64,000 nt of DNA from Eurosta solidaginis (GCF_040869045.1 NC_090319.1:300874998-300938997); one strand, 5' to 3'; positions 1 through 10,230 are shown, numbered from the stretch's first letter. The notes: a model not told the origin generated them from the letters alone. Program-made: numbers and translations.

Positions 1-58
1 ACATTTTCATTAAAATATCTACAACAAAAAAAGTTAAAAACCACAAACCGCCTACAAA
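1..58 (+). other. how: how 5' UTR (partial)
   Basis: A-rich leader directly upstream of the how start codon, with CAAAAT before the ATG, which is the A-rich context usual for fly start codons. The window begins inside it, so the transcription start is not visible. It could also be the end of an upstream leader exon; nothing here decides between the two. Confidence 0.6.
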
Positions 59-224
59 ATGAGTCTGATTGATGTCAATGCCGTTACCATTCAACAAACT
101 CCCCAACAACAACATCAAACAACACAAAGCATAGCAGACTATTTGGCTCAATTGCTAAAAGATCGCAAACAAATGGCGGCATTTCCGAATGTATTTAATC
201 ATGTTGAGCGTCTACTCGATGAAG
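59..224 (+). CDS. how: held out wings, first coding exon (partial CDS)
   Basis: how encodes a STAR-family (quaking-like) KH-domain RNA-binding protein that controls splicing, stability and localisation of mRNAs in muscle, tendon and glia. This exon gives 55 codons plus one base. After a short Gln-rich stretch (residues 12-23) comes the QUA1 dimerisation region, including SIADYLAQLLKDRKQ (from residue 24) and FPNVFNHVERLLDE (residues 42-55), which matches my memory of the fly protein almost residue for residue. The exon ends GAT GAA G before GTATGT, so the intron is phase 1, fitting the Glu that continues the family sequence. The N-terminus before QUA1 is much shorter than the long Gln/Ala-rich N-terminus of Drosophila How. 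The KH and QUA2 exons are not in the window. The start was chosen as the first ATG in frame with an A-rich context. Confidence 0.93.
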
Positions 225-230
225 GTATGT
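225..230 (+). other. how: 5' splice site of how intron 1
   Basis: GTATGT follows AAG at the point where similarity to How stops, and the open frame closes within a few codons. It matches the metazoan donor consensus. Confidence 0.88.
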
Positions 231-720
231 AAAAACTTAATTTTTAACTGAACTTTCAAAAAATTTCCTCACTCCGTTCCTCCTCTCATTCATCCACCTC
301 TATATTTTCCTCTCCCACTTCCACTCCTATTCTTACTCCTACACGCAACTCGCTCCCAATCCATTTTCACATAAAGGATCAATATACCAAATATTGTATA
401 TCTACCCGAAGGATTTCTATATATTTCGTTTATCAGCATCAAATAGACCATAAGACACATAAATTTAGATCCTTTCATTTACGGTATAGGGCGTTCAGAA
501 TGTACCTGCGAAAATGCATGCCTGTCGTAAGAGCGAACTATTGGAACCAATGAAAACATTATGTAAGAAGCCTCGGATGAGAACCCACAGCAAATACTAT
601 AATTTGAGGACAAGTACTACAATGTAATGACTTTACTGACTGCTTTAGGAATATGTAAAGTTACCCGGCTGTTTGACAAATCGAAAATGCAAGTAGGCAG
701 AAGTGACTAAATTCTATAAA
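231..720. other. intron sequence, mostly unassigned
   Basis: No gene seen. Positions ~488-540 contain a decayed fragment resembling the 5' end of the LINE family at 811-5135 (the GCCTGTCGTAAGAG stretch). The rest shows nothing recognisable. Confidence 0.5.
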
Positions 721-810
721 CTCGTATGGTCGAGTGGTTAAAAAAATAATTCCCGAGAAAGTTGCGTTAGTTCCAGCAAAGAAACCATACCAGAGATTTG
801 AACACAACAT
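721..810 (+). repeat. possible tRNA-like relic
   Basis: GTCGAGTGGTTAA near 729 resembles the A box of a class II tRNA and GAGATTTGAAC near 793 weakly resembles a B box. The stem pairings needed for a cloverleaf are not evident, so this is at most a decayed tRNA or SINE head. Confidence 0.2.
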
Positions 811-834
811 GCTTGTTGTTGTAGCGAAAAGGCA

Positions 835-884
835 CCCCCCCGAAGGTTTCGGGGAGTGTTATGTTGTTGTTGTTGTAGCAATGC
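835..884 (-). other. LINE 3' UTR hairpin and AAC-repeat tails
   Basis: AACACTCCCC at 851-860 (- strand) begins a short hairpin ending near 835 and is followed by the terminal CGCTACAACAACAA. A second (TACAACAACAACAACA) tract sits just upstream of the hairpin at 862-877. The hairpin is the part most conserved among short copies in this window and is a plausible RT recognition site. Confidence 0.55.
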
Positions 885-910
885 TCGCCCCACCTAATAG
901 CCGCGACCGA

Positions 911-3900
911 TCACAAATTGTCATCAATATCCTCTAACGGGAGTCCAAGGAAACTTGCCGTTTCGACAGGGGTGGACCATAAGGAAAGGGGTGTTAGAGG
1001 CGTTGGTTCCACATTACAATTAAAGGGATGGTTGGTGTCATGTGGGGACACATTGCAAGCATTTTGTATGTCGGGGTTGAATCTGGATAGGTAAGAGTTT
1101 AACCTGTTACAGTATCCAGAACGAAGTTGAGCAAGAGTGACACGCGTTTCCCTGGGGAGTATGCGTTCCTCTTCTGCGAGGTCTGGATATTTTTCTTCAA
1201 GTACTGGATTCACCGGGCAACTCCCGACATAAAGGTCCGACGCCTGTCTATGGAGTTCACCAAGGACCTGCTTGTGTTTTTCCGCCTCATACGGCTGGGT
1301 TCTCAGGTGCCGTATTTCCTCAAAATGCTTACGGAGATGACTCCTTAGGCCCCTAGGCGGTGCTGGTTCGTCAATCAGATGTCTGTTGGGATGCCCAGGT
1401 TTCTGGGTATTCAACAGAAACTGTTTGGTCAGCATCTCATTTCTCTCCCTGATGGGGAGTATTCTCGCCTCATTATGCAGATGGTGTTCTGGGGACATAA
1501 GAAGACAGCCCGTGGCGATTCTGAGAGCAGTATTTTGGCAGGCCTGTAGTTTCTTCCAGTGGGTGGTTTTTAGGCTTGGCGACCATATGGGTGACGCGTA
1601 GCACGTAATCGGCTGGCTAATTGCTTTGTATGTGGTCAAGAGCGTTTCTTTATCTTTTCCCCAGGTACTGCCAGCAAGGGATTTGAGGATTTTATTACGG
1701 CTCTGAACTCTTGGAACAATTGCGGTTGCGTGCGCACCAAAATGTAGATCCTGATAAAACGTCACACCCAAGATTTTGGGGTGTAGGACAGTCGGTACCG
1801 TAGTGCCATCGACGTGGATGTTCAATATGGTCGACATTTGGGGCGTCCATGTTGTAAATAAGGTCGCGGAAGATTTAGTCGGTGACAATGCCAGGTTTCG
1901 CGAGGCGAAAAAACTGGAGAGATCAGGGAGATAGCCGTTTATTTTATTGCATAGCTCATCGATCTTTGGGCCTGGGCCTGTGGCCATTATTGTGCAGTCA
2001 TCGGCTTAGGAAACGATTGTGACTCCTTCCGGTGGTGAAGGTAGCTTAGATATGTAGAAATTAAACAAAAGCGGGGATAGGACACCACCCTGTGGCACCC
2101 CTTGTTTAATTCTCCTTTGTTTTGATGTTTCGTTTCTGAATTGCACCGATGCCTGCCGACCACCCAGATAATTTGCGGTCCACCTTTTAAGACATGGGGG
2201 AAGGGTAGACCCTTCCAGGTCTTGCAGTAACGAGCCATGGTTGACCGTATCAAAAGCTTTTGATAGGTCTAACGCTACGAGTACTGTTCTATGGTGGGGA
2301 TATTGATTCAAACCGCAATTTATCTGGGTGCTAATGACATTTAGCGCGGAGGTAGTGCTATGGAGTTTTCTGAAGCCATGCTGATGAGGGGCTAGCTGCA
2401 AATGTGCTTGGAAATAAGGGAGCAAAATGGCTTCAAGCGTCTTTGCCACTGGCGATAGGAGAGATATCGGACGATATGACTCACCTACGTTAGCTGGTTT
2501 CCCAGGCTTTAGTAGCGGGACCACCTTGGCCATTTTCCATTTCTCGGGTATGACAAAGGTGGAAAGAGACAGGTTGAAGACATGCGCCAAATATTTGAAA
2601 CCCTCTTTCCCTAGGTTTTTAAGCATCGGCATGGCTATGCCGTCTGGGCCCATTGCTTTGGATGGTTTAGCGCGACCAATGGCGTCCTCAACCTCTCTAG
2701 CGGTGATGGTAATTGGTGACGCGCTGAGTTTGTGTTTATGTGCGTGTCTATTGGCTCTCCGTCTATCTTTGTCGACCGTAGGATGCATTATATATTGTCG
2801 GCAGAAAGCGCTCGCGCATTTTTTCGCATCCGACAGCACCTTATCGCCAAAGGCGATGGAAACTTTGTCTTTGTGCTTAGTCGGATTCGATAGGGACTTT
2901 ACGGTGGACCAAAGTTTACCTGCACCGGTAGAGAGGTTACAACCTCTTAGGTGCTCTTCCCATTTCGCCCGCTTGTGTTCGTCCACAAGCAATCTGATGC
3001 GTTGGTTTATATCCCTTATTTGGGGGTCGCCTGGATCAAGCTGTCTTATAAGGTCCCGTTCCCTCGCTAAGCTCGCGGCCTCCGCCGGGAAGTGGGGCCG
3101 GATTTCGGGAATTCTCCCGGCGGGAATGAAATGTGCCGAGGCGGATTCAATGACCTTACGGAAGGCACGCTCCCCTTGGCGGGCATCAGTCGGGATAGGG
3201 AGGGCAGCAAAGCTGCTGTCTGTTGCAAATTTATATTCTTCCCACTTTCCTTTTTTGAAGTTTATGAAAGTGCGTTTTTCGGTGACGATGAAGTCGGCGG
3301 TACGCTCGAACGAAATAAGTATGGGCAGGTGGTCGGATGCCAATGTTACCATCGGCTGCCAGTTGATGCAGTTTACGAGTTCTGCGCTCACGATTGAGAT
3401 ATCTGGCGAGCTATGACAGCTTCCTACCATACGTGTGGGGGCGTCTCCGTTTATTGTGCAGAACGTCGTTTCGTCTATTTGATCCGCCCGCAAGTTTGAA
3501 TGCCATAGGTCGTGATGGGCATTGAAATCGCCTAAAATAATGCGATTGTTGCCAGTGAGTAAGGCCTCGATATTAGGGCGGTATCCACTGGGGCAACAGG
3601 TGACAGGAGGGATGTAGATGTTGATGATTCCTAGATTTGCATCGCCTGACCGGACAGATAGGCCTTGACGTTCTAAGACATTGTCACTGCGGTCGATGCC
3701 AAGATCAAATATATGATATTGCACAGAGTGGTGTATAATAAACGCGAGGCCGCCTCCATTTCCGCTCTCGCGGTCTTTCCTGTGGACATTATAACCAGAG
3801 CAGGTCTGCAATGCAGATCTTGCTGTGAGTTTAGTCTCGTGAATCGCAGCAATGCGGATGTTGTGCCGCTTCATGAAATCGACTATCTCCGTAATCTTCC

Positions 3901-4099
3901 CAGTTAGTCCATTACAGTTGAACTGCAGAATTCTGAAGTGCATGAGGGGTGACGCCGCCACTCTAGGGGTAAGTGAGGGGTGACTACGCCTAGGTTGTGG
4001 AAGGCCAGGACGCAATTGCTGTTGTGGCCTTGGGACTGGGCGCCCTTGGGCAAGCATTGGGGTACCCGGATGATTTGGGAGTCGCGGAGACCAGAACAT
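911..4099 (-). pseudogene. LINE ORF2: APE endonuclease + reverse transcriptase, stop in the YADD box
   Basis: The N-terminal part is an APE-type endonuclease: LQFNCNGL, IHETKL, GDFNAHHDLW and SDHLPI carry the expected metal-binding and catalytic residues. The reverse transcriptase follows: YRPISLLSPVAKTLE, HGFRKLHST, LDLSKAFDTVNH and GVPQGGVLSPLLFNFYI. At 2006-2008 a TAA stop falls exactly where the active-site tyrosine of YxDD should be, because the next codons read Ala-Asp-Asp-Cys-Thr-Ile in the same frame. The frame then runs open to 911 through the thumb and C-terminal region (358 residues from the next Met). Apart from this stop no frameshift is seen across ~3.2 kb. The enzyme copies element RNA at a nicked target in the nucleus; this copy cannot make intact RT. 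Confidence 0.85.
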
Positions 4100-4815
4100 C
4101 TAGGAAAGTGCCACCACCCAAGGCAGGAGCTGCATTGAGCGGATGTCGCAAACCTATATATTCTGTGCTGGCAGACGGTGCAAACGGAGGCAGGGACTAA
4201 GAGTATGTTTCCCTGACCTGCACGATTGCTGCCAGAAAAGAGGGGGGGAGAAGAACCCGGGGGCAGGGGCTGATGCTCAGCATTGCTACCAGCTCTACTA
4301 CGAAGGTAGTAGTTATGAGTGGTATCAGCTGTTTGAGTTGTTGGCGCCGTGGGGCGCGAGCAGCAGCGGGTACTTGTTGTGGCTTGCTGAGCAGCGAAGC
4401 TGGTGGAAGGTAGTGGGGATACGCTTAGGCGTAGACTACGGGACGCCCTTGGGCGTGAGCAGCAAGGAGCCACAAAAGATTTATAAAAGTTACGTGGACG
4501 TCGGGTTTTGGGATCAAGCCCAGAACAACCTGTCCGATGCAACCATCCCTTGCACGAGACACACTGAACAGAGTATGACCGTCCTAAAAAGATTCTTTTC
4601 TGGCAAATGCAGCAAAACCATTTCTCAGGACCGGGGTCAGGAGACGGAACCGGATTGGGTTCGATACCTTCCCAGAGTAAGAGAATATGTAGCAGTCCTG
4701 CTGCAAGGAGCTGCTGGGAGGATGACAATTTGTGGGAGGGACGAAACCAATTAAATGGGGTCACACTGAAATGACAGTCCTTGGTCGGGAAAAATCCCGA
4801 GTCGCTCCGGTACAT
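3904..4815 (-). CDS. LINE ORF1: two PHD/RING-like zinc fingers
   Basis: 303 residues from ATG at 4815. Two similar Cys/His modules are visible: residues ~68-100 (CCIC, then CVSCKGWLHRTGCSGL) and ~208-243 (CTVC, then CSSCLGWWHFPRCSGL). Each has the order C-x2-C ... C-x2-C-x-GW-x-H-x3-C. Such modules occur in ORF1 or N-terminal regions of some CR1/jockey-type LINEs, where the protein binds RNA and forms the particle with ORF2. After the second CSGL the frame becomes uncharacteristic, while the Pro-rich linker leading into the endonuclease continues in the ORF2 frame. ORF1 and ORF2 may therefore be one polyprotein broken by a frameshift near 4090. The overlap with the next ORF is ~196 bases. Confidence 0.7.
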   Translation of the reverse strand: MYRSDSGFFPTKDCHFSVTPFNWFRPSHKLSSSQQLLAAGLLHILLLWEGIEPNPVPSPDPGPEKWFCCICQKRIFLGRSYSVQCVSCKGWLHRTGCSGLDPKTRRPRNFYKSFVAPCCSRPRASRSLRLSVSPLPSTSFAAQQATTSTRCCSRPTAPTTQTADTTHNYYLRSRAGSNAEHQPLPPGSSPPLFSGSNRAGQGNILLVPASVCTVCQHRIYRFATSAQCSSCLGWWHFPRCSGLRDSQIIRVPQCLPKGAQSQGHNSNCVLAFHNLGVVTPHLPLEWRRHPSCTSEFCSSTVMD

Positions 4816-5140
4816 AGAACCGACTGCCTTGGGGAGTGTTATCGTTGTTGATGGTCCTTTGCCACATGAAACCTTCTACGCCGACCTGCCCTCTCATCCC
4901 CTAGATCCATGAGGAAATTGGGGCCACCAGAGCCTAGGCTGCTAAAGAAACAGGATTCGCCAAGCGTTGATGATTGAGAATTGGGTTGGAGAAGCTAAAA
5001 TAAATTGCGCTGGCAACCCCTGAAAAGGGTTGCGCTACACAACCTCTTAAATCAATTTGGTATTTAAGTCGCCTCTTACGACAGGCATACCTAGCACGCG
5101 TATATTCTAAGCCTCCTAACCCGCTGGGCTAACAAAAACA

Positions 5141-5345
5141 TGGTCATATCAAATCGTTTCTACTATGATCGGGCTAGTACCTTGGTGCTATTTTCGATAA
5201 CGAAGCGAATCAAAATTCGAAAAAGGACCACTGACAAATTAAACTCACAAAGACCTTCGGGGAGCCTCTTTATCGCTACAAGAAGAAGAAGAAGTGCCGC
5301 AGTGTACCGAAATCAATCCGGCAAAGGCCTGCCCGTATAAGTAAT
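5141..5345 (+). mobile_element. partial short derivative of the 811-5135 LINE family
   Basis: 5141-5200 matches, in + orientation, the internal 5' UTR segment (the GGGCTAGTACC block) that is missing from the LINE at 811-5135. Positions ~5251-5295 carry the family's 3' end, CCTTCGGGGA then TTATCGCTACAA, with a decayed AAG-repeat tail. It lies head to head with the LINE 5' end. Confidence 0.55.
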
Positions 5346-5390
5346 ACTCCCTAAGCTTTCAGGTATCGTTTTCACTACTAAACCAATAAC

Positions 5391-7093
5391 AACAAGTAAG
5401 GAAGGTTAAGTTCGGGTGTAACCGAACATTACATACTCAGTTGAGAGCTATGGTGGCAACATAGGGGAAAATAACTATGTAGGAAAATGAACCGAGGGTA
5501 ACCCTGGAATGTGTTTGTATGACATGTGTATCAAATGAAAGGTATTAAAGAGTATTTTAAGAGGGAGTGGGCCATAGTTCTATAGGTGGACGCCATTTAG
5601 GGATATCGCCATACAGGTGGATCAGGGTTGACTCTAGAATTTGTTTGTACGATATGGGTATCAAATTAAAGGTATTAATGAGGGTTTTAAAAGGGAGTGG
5701 CAATTAGTTGATTATGTGAAGGCGTTTTCGAGATATCAACCAAAATGTGGACCAGGGTGATCCAGAACTTCATCTGTCGGGTACCGCTAATTTATTTATA
5801 TATGTAATACCACGAACAGTATTCCTTCCAAGATTCCAAGGGCTTTTGATTTCGCCCTGCAAAACTTTTTCATTTTCTTCTACTTAATATGGTAGGTGTC
5901 ACACCCATTTTACCAATTTTTTTTCTAAAGTTATATTTTGCGTCAACAGACCAATACAATTACCATGTTTCATCCCTTTTTTCGTATTTGGTATATAATT
6001 ATGGCATTTTTTTCATTTTTCGTAATTTTCGATATCGAAAAATTGGGCGTGGTCATAGTCGGATTTCGGCCATTTTTTACACCAATACGAAGTGAGTTCA
6101 GATAAGTACGTGAACTGAGTTTAGTAAAGATATATCGATTTTTGCTCAAGTTATCGTGTTAACGGCCGAGCGGAAGGACAGACGGTCGACTGTGTATAAA
6201 AACTGGGCGCGGCTTCAACCGATTTCGCCCTTTTTCACAGAAAACAGTTACCGTCATAGAATCTAAGCCTCTACCAAATTTCACAAGGATTGGTAAATTT
6301 TTGTTCAACTTATGTCATTAAAAGTATCCTAGACAAATTAAATGAAAAAGGGCCGAGCCACGCCCATTTTGAAATTTTCTTTTATTTTTGTATTTTGTTG
6401 CACCATATCATTACTGGAGTTGAATGTTGGCATAATTTACTTATATACTGTAAAGATATTAACTTTTCTTTCAAAATTTGAATTAAAAAAATTTTTTTTT
6501 AAAAAGTGGGCGTGGTCGTTCTCCGATTTTGCTAATTTTTAGTAAGCTGACATATAGTAATAAGAGTAACGTTCCTGCCAAATTTCATCATGATATCTTC
6601 AACGACTGCCAAATAACAGCTTACAAAACTTCTAAATTACCTTCTTTTAAAAGTGGGCGGTGCCACCCCCATTGTCCAAAATTTTACCATTTTTCTATTC
6701 TGCGTCACAAGTTCAACTCACCTACCGTTTCATCGCTTAATCCGTATTTGGTAATGAATTATCGCACTTTTTCGATTTTTCGAAATTTTCGAAAGAGTGG
6801 GCGTGGTTATTGTCCGATATCGTTCATTTTAAATAGCGATCTGAGATGAGTGCCTAGGAACCTACATACCAAATTTCATCAAGATACCTCAAAATTTACT
6901 CAAATTATCTTGTTAACGGACATACGGACGGACGGACGGACGGACATGGCTAAATCGAATTTTTTTTCGGTACTGATGATTTTGATATATGGAAGTCTAT
7001 ATCTATCTCGATTCCTTTATACCTGTACAACCAACCGTTATCCAATCAAAGTTAATATACTCTGTGAGCTCTGCTCAACTGATTATAAAAACA
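5391..7093 (-). mobile_element. DINE-1/mini-me (helentron-like) element, long copy
   Basis: Left end ACAAGTAAGG, then an 18-base hairpin (GTTCGGGTGTAACCGAAC) and TACTCAGTTGAG. The right end has CTCAACTGA then TATAAAAA, giving subterminal inverted repeats. Before the right end lies a GACG-repeat proto-microsatellite (~6920-6948) followed by GGACATGGCTA. This microsatellite-plus-core layout is the hallmark of dipteran mini-me/DINE-1 elements, which are non-autonomous Helitron relatives. The middle consists of diverged segments of roughly 100-170 bp around AAGTGGGCGTGGT. Strand is set by assuming that the hairpin marks the 3' end. Confidence 0.65.
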
Positions 7094-7845
7094 ACGCCTA
7101 CCGAAATCATGCTTTGTAACACTAACGTCAGTGTAAGAAAGTGGTCTTTGCTCCTTTAAAAAATTCAGCCTCCGCGATATAGCATCTCCTAACGAGTTGA
7201 GGTAGGTTGACTTCGCCGAAACTCAAAATAAGAACATACGAATTAAATACCAGGTTCCAGCATAAAAAGACACAGTTAATTTACTGTTTACAGATCGCAT
7301 AAAATAAAACCAAACCAAAAAAGGTCGTGATCGATGGGTGGCGTAGCACCAGAGTCCAGGGCCTGCATCGAGTTAATGGAGGAAATTTTGCCGTCGAGAA
7401 GCTGCGCACGAAACAGTCAGCTGATGATAACTCCCCTCAGCTCTCAAACTTGCTCACTAAGAGGAAGCTTCGATCTGACGTCTAACTAACATTGCTCGGA
7501 GTGCCAGTGCATTTCTGACTCACCGCCGTTGTGGAAATCTTTGTAATCTATAGAGCTAGAAAAAGCACTGTTAGGATGTGGAATGTCCATCTGTTTTAAA
7601 AAAGAGAACGCTGCATTTAGAGTCACTGTGTGCACGATGCAGCAATTAGCGGAGTATATGAGCGTTGCTCAAGAGAAAGAAAATGAGGTCAAACGTTGTG
7701 ATTGCAAGGAGATTCAGATGCTGGTCTAAAGAAATATCAGCCGAAAGTTTTCGCAAAAATTCTAATTTCTGCGGGAATGTTAATATCGACCTGGTAAAAT
7801 GGTGATGGAAGGAGATGAACTTCGTTATGTTGGAGAAAGCAGGTG
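7094..7845. other. unassigned intron stretch
   Basis: No open frame of note and no repeat I can name. The composition is less AT-rich than flanking intron DNA, which may mean a decayed coding transposon, but no motif could be read. Confidence 0.35.
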
Positions 7846-8320
7846 GCGAAAGCCGAAGGCTTTGGGGAGTGTTACCGATGTTAATAGTCCTTTGCCGGAT
7901 ATAGATTCGGTACGTTCCTGTAACAAAGCATCATTATGGTACTAGCCCGACCATCTCGGGAACGATTAATACGACCACATTAAACCCTCTAGGCTATACT
8001 GTCCTCCCCACTATCCAGTTCCATGAGGAACTTGTGGTCGCCAGAGCCTCGCCCGCTAAATATGTGTATGATACGTTCATATTTGTAACAGTATTCCCCT
8101 CGCTAAGGTGAAGTTGACAATGGGGTTCCGGAAGCTGTGAAGCTATAAAGCTTTGTATTGCGTTTATCAACCCCTTAAATCCCACTTGGTGCACCCATTT
8201 ATCGATAATTATAGCGAATCTGAAAATACTAGCGGACGACCAAAATCGTCTAGACTTTTGATTTCTTTTTTTTCTAGTTTTTAATACTTTGCACCCTCCA
8301 CAGGGAGTACGCATTTCTTT
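7846..8320 (-). mobile_element. short LINE derivative (5' UTR part)
   Basis: 7849-8060 matches the LINE 5' UTR in - orientation, including the segment deleted from the 811-5135 copy, and starts on the left with the 3' hairpin form (AAGGCTTTGGGGAGTGTT). The terminal AAC-repeat tail is eroded. From ~8200 to 8320 the sequence no longer matches. Confidence 0.55.
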
Positions 8321-8766
8321 TTAGAATTGTAAAAATTAAGTACTTAGCAGTTACCACAAGAAGTAAAGAGATAAATTGAATGCATTACAAAAAGATCCAC
8401 ACACGTGCGATCAATGAATGCGCTTTTGCTTCTTCTTTTCCATTCACCCTCTCACGTCTGATTATGGCATCAAATATAGAGCTGTAACAAATAAGTTCAT
8501 TCCACCTTCATTGCTTTTTTGTTGTTTTTTGTTCCTCACTAGCTCTTTATTGTACAATGTGCCTTAAATTCTTAGCTCTATTTTGTTTTGACTCTTTAGA
8601 GTACATTCCATCATTAAAAATCTCTTTAAAAAATACAGACGAGTGTCCGACCGGAATTGTATTTTTTACCGAATTCGAACGCTCCTTTATTTGCTGGAAG
8701 TTCGGTCAAAAACAAACTTTTCAATAGTACAGCAGATATGTGCGAAAATTACATTTAACCACAAAG
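8321..8766. other. unassigned AT-rich intron stretch
   Basis: T-rich low-complexity sequence. No gene or repeat boundary seen. Confidence 0.4.
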
Positions 8767-9125
8767 AAACTCCCCGAGTGTTTTGAGGAGTGTTATCGAT
8801 GTTCATGGTCCTTTGCCGGCTATATATCCGATGCGTTCTAGTAACAAGAACCTTCCAGGCCATACCGTCACCCACCCCATAATTCCAAGAAGAACTTGGT
8901 CGCCAGAGCCTCGGCTGCTAAAGACACATTGTTAATCACGGGTAGGTGAGGTTGACAATTATGTAGTAGGAGCTATAAATTGCGCTGGCAACCCCTTGAA
9001 AGGGTGAAAGGGTTGCGCTATAAAACGCCACTAATATTTGGGTATTTTAATCACCTCTTACGACAGATGAAACACTTCCTAAAACCTTCGGGGACGGTCT
9101 TTATCGCTACAACAACAACAACCTC
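8767..9125 (-). mobile_element. short LINE derivative with an opposed 3' tail
   Basis: 8770-9075 is a - strand copy of the LINE 5' UTR (CCAGAGCCTCGGCTGCTAAA and CCTCTTACGACAG blocks) with the hairpin at its left end. It is followed at 9079-9121 by a + orientation 3' terminus (CCTTCGGGGA, then TTATCGCTACAACAACAACA). Two oppositely oriented copies therefore meet here, one reduced to its tail. Confidence 0.6.
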
Positions 9126-9690
9126 CTGAGCCACTCTTTTTAGTAGGTTGGAAACGACATGTTTCCGATCCTCTATTTGAAGCGCTACCTAAAAGGATTT
9201 CGATCTGTTCCAACCACAAGCAGGCGGTTAACAGACATTCATTTTCGGAGTTTGGAAAGTACGTGATTCCTATCTACTTCTATTTCAGCTTATCGGAATT
9301 TGGAAGTGGGATCACGTCACGTCAACGTCACGGAAACGCATGAAGCAGGATATTTATTATGAGAGAAGTAAGTCGTCATGCACCGAATTATTTTTTGATG
9401 GAATTGAACGCAAATTACTTTGAATTCCAAACCGTACCCGAACAGTCGTTCCAACTCTAATGCAGCCAAATTTCTTTTGACTTCTGTTGCCTTACAACTC
9501 AGTACGCTACACATTGTTGTCACAATGCGCTATTTATCTCCTCCAGCAATGCAGATCCCCTTGTGTACACAATTTATATACTAAGTACCCTGAGTCGGCG
9601 TGTTGTTGTACGCTAATACTCAAGTGTACTTGTGTTACTCAACTGGCATGTGCTCAGTCTGCTGTACTTTCCTACATATTTACATAAGAT
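9126..9690. other. unassigned intron stretch
   Basis: Several short open frames on both strands, none with a recognisable motif. Confidence 0.35.
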
Positions 9691-9700
9691 ATAGACATAC

Positions 9701-10220
9701 GGGTGGGTCGATTTCTATGGACGAAAGTTAACTGATATCGCGCCATCGATTTTTTGATGGGATTTGGGCTGAGGAAAAAAATTCCACTACACATACCCAA
9801 AAAAATTATTTTCGAGCTTGCGAAATTTCATTTTTTTTTTAACTTTTTTCGACTTTGATTTTTAAGCTTTTTTTCGTGACCTACTAAAAAAATTTTCATA
9901 TGTATACCCTATCCGACCCAAAAATGTCCGCTAAAAACGTTGTTGATAACAGTTTTAAAAAAAAAAATATCGACAACGTTTTTAGCGGACATTTTTGTGT
10001 CGGACAGGGTATACATGAAAATTTTACAATCAAATGAAAATTTTTTTAGTTGGTCATGAAAAAAACCTTAAAAGTCAAAGTTGAAAAAAAGTAAAAAAAT
10101 TTAATTTCGCAGGCTCGAAAATAATTTTTTGGGTATGCGTAGTGGAACTTTTTTTTTCTGAGCCCAAATCCTATCGAAAAATCGATGGCGCGATATTGGT
10201 TAATAAATCGACCCAGTCTA
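9701..10220. mobile_element. foldback MITE, ~0.5 kb
   Basis: The two halves are near-complementary along their length: GGGTCGATTT near the left end pairs with AAATCGACCC near the right, and the centre (~9925-10005) pairs ACGTTTTTAGCGGACATTTT with its complement. Each arm is roughly 230-250 bp with a short A-rich loop near 9957-9970. ATAGACATAC occurs directly at both flanks (9691-9700 and 10221-10230), which would be a 10-bp TSD. The right copy merges into an ACAT microsatellite, so the TSD length is uncertain. No coding capacity. Confidence 0.75.
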
Positions 10221-10230
10221 ATAGACATAC

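Larger units (their letters stand above)
811..5135 (-). mobile_element. near full-length non-LTR retrotransposon (jockey-superfamily type)
   Basis: Read on the - strand, the element has a 5' UTR (5135-4816), a zinc-finger ORF (4815-3904), an endonuclease/reverse-transcriptase ORF (4099-911, one internal stop) and a short 3' UTR. The 3' UTR holds a hairpin (835-860) and ends in CGCTACAACAACAA rather than poly(A). No RNase H follows the RT. About 4.3 kb is a usual length for this class. Possible imperfect TSDs (AACACAACATG left, AACAAAAACATG right) flank it but are too diverged to rely on. The copy is nearly complete and only lightly damaged, so it looks younger than its neighbours. Confidence 0.85.

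Noticed and set aside
2427..3416. 329-codon + frame opposite the LINE ORF2
   Set aside because: Antisense shadow of the reverse transcriptase/endonuclease ORF; no motif of its own.
4143..4754. 203-codon + frame opposite LINE ORF1
   Set aside because: Antisense shadow of the zinc-finger ORF.
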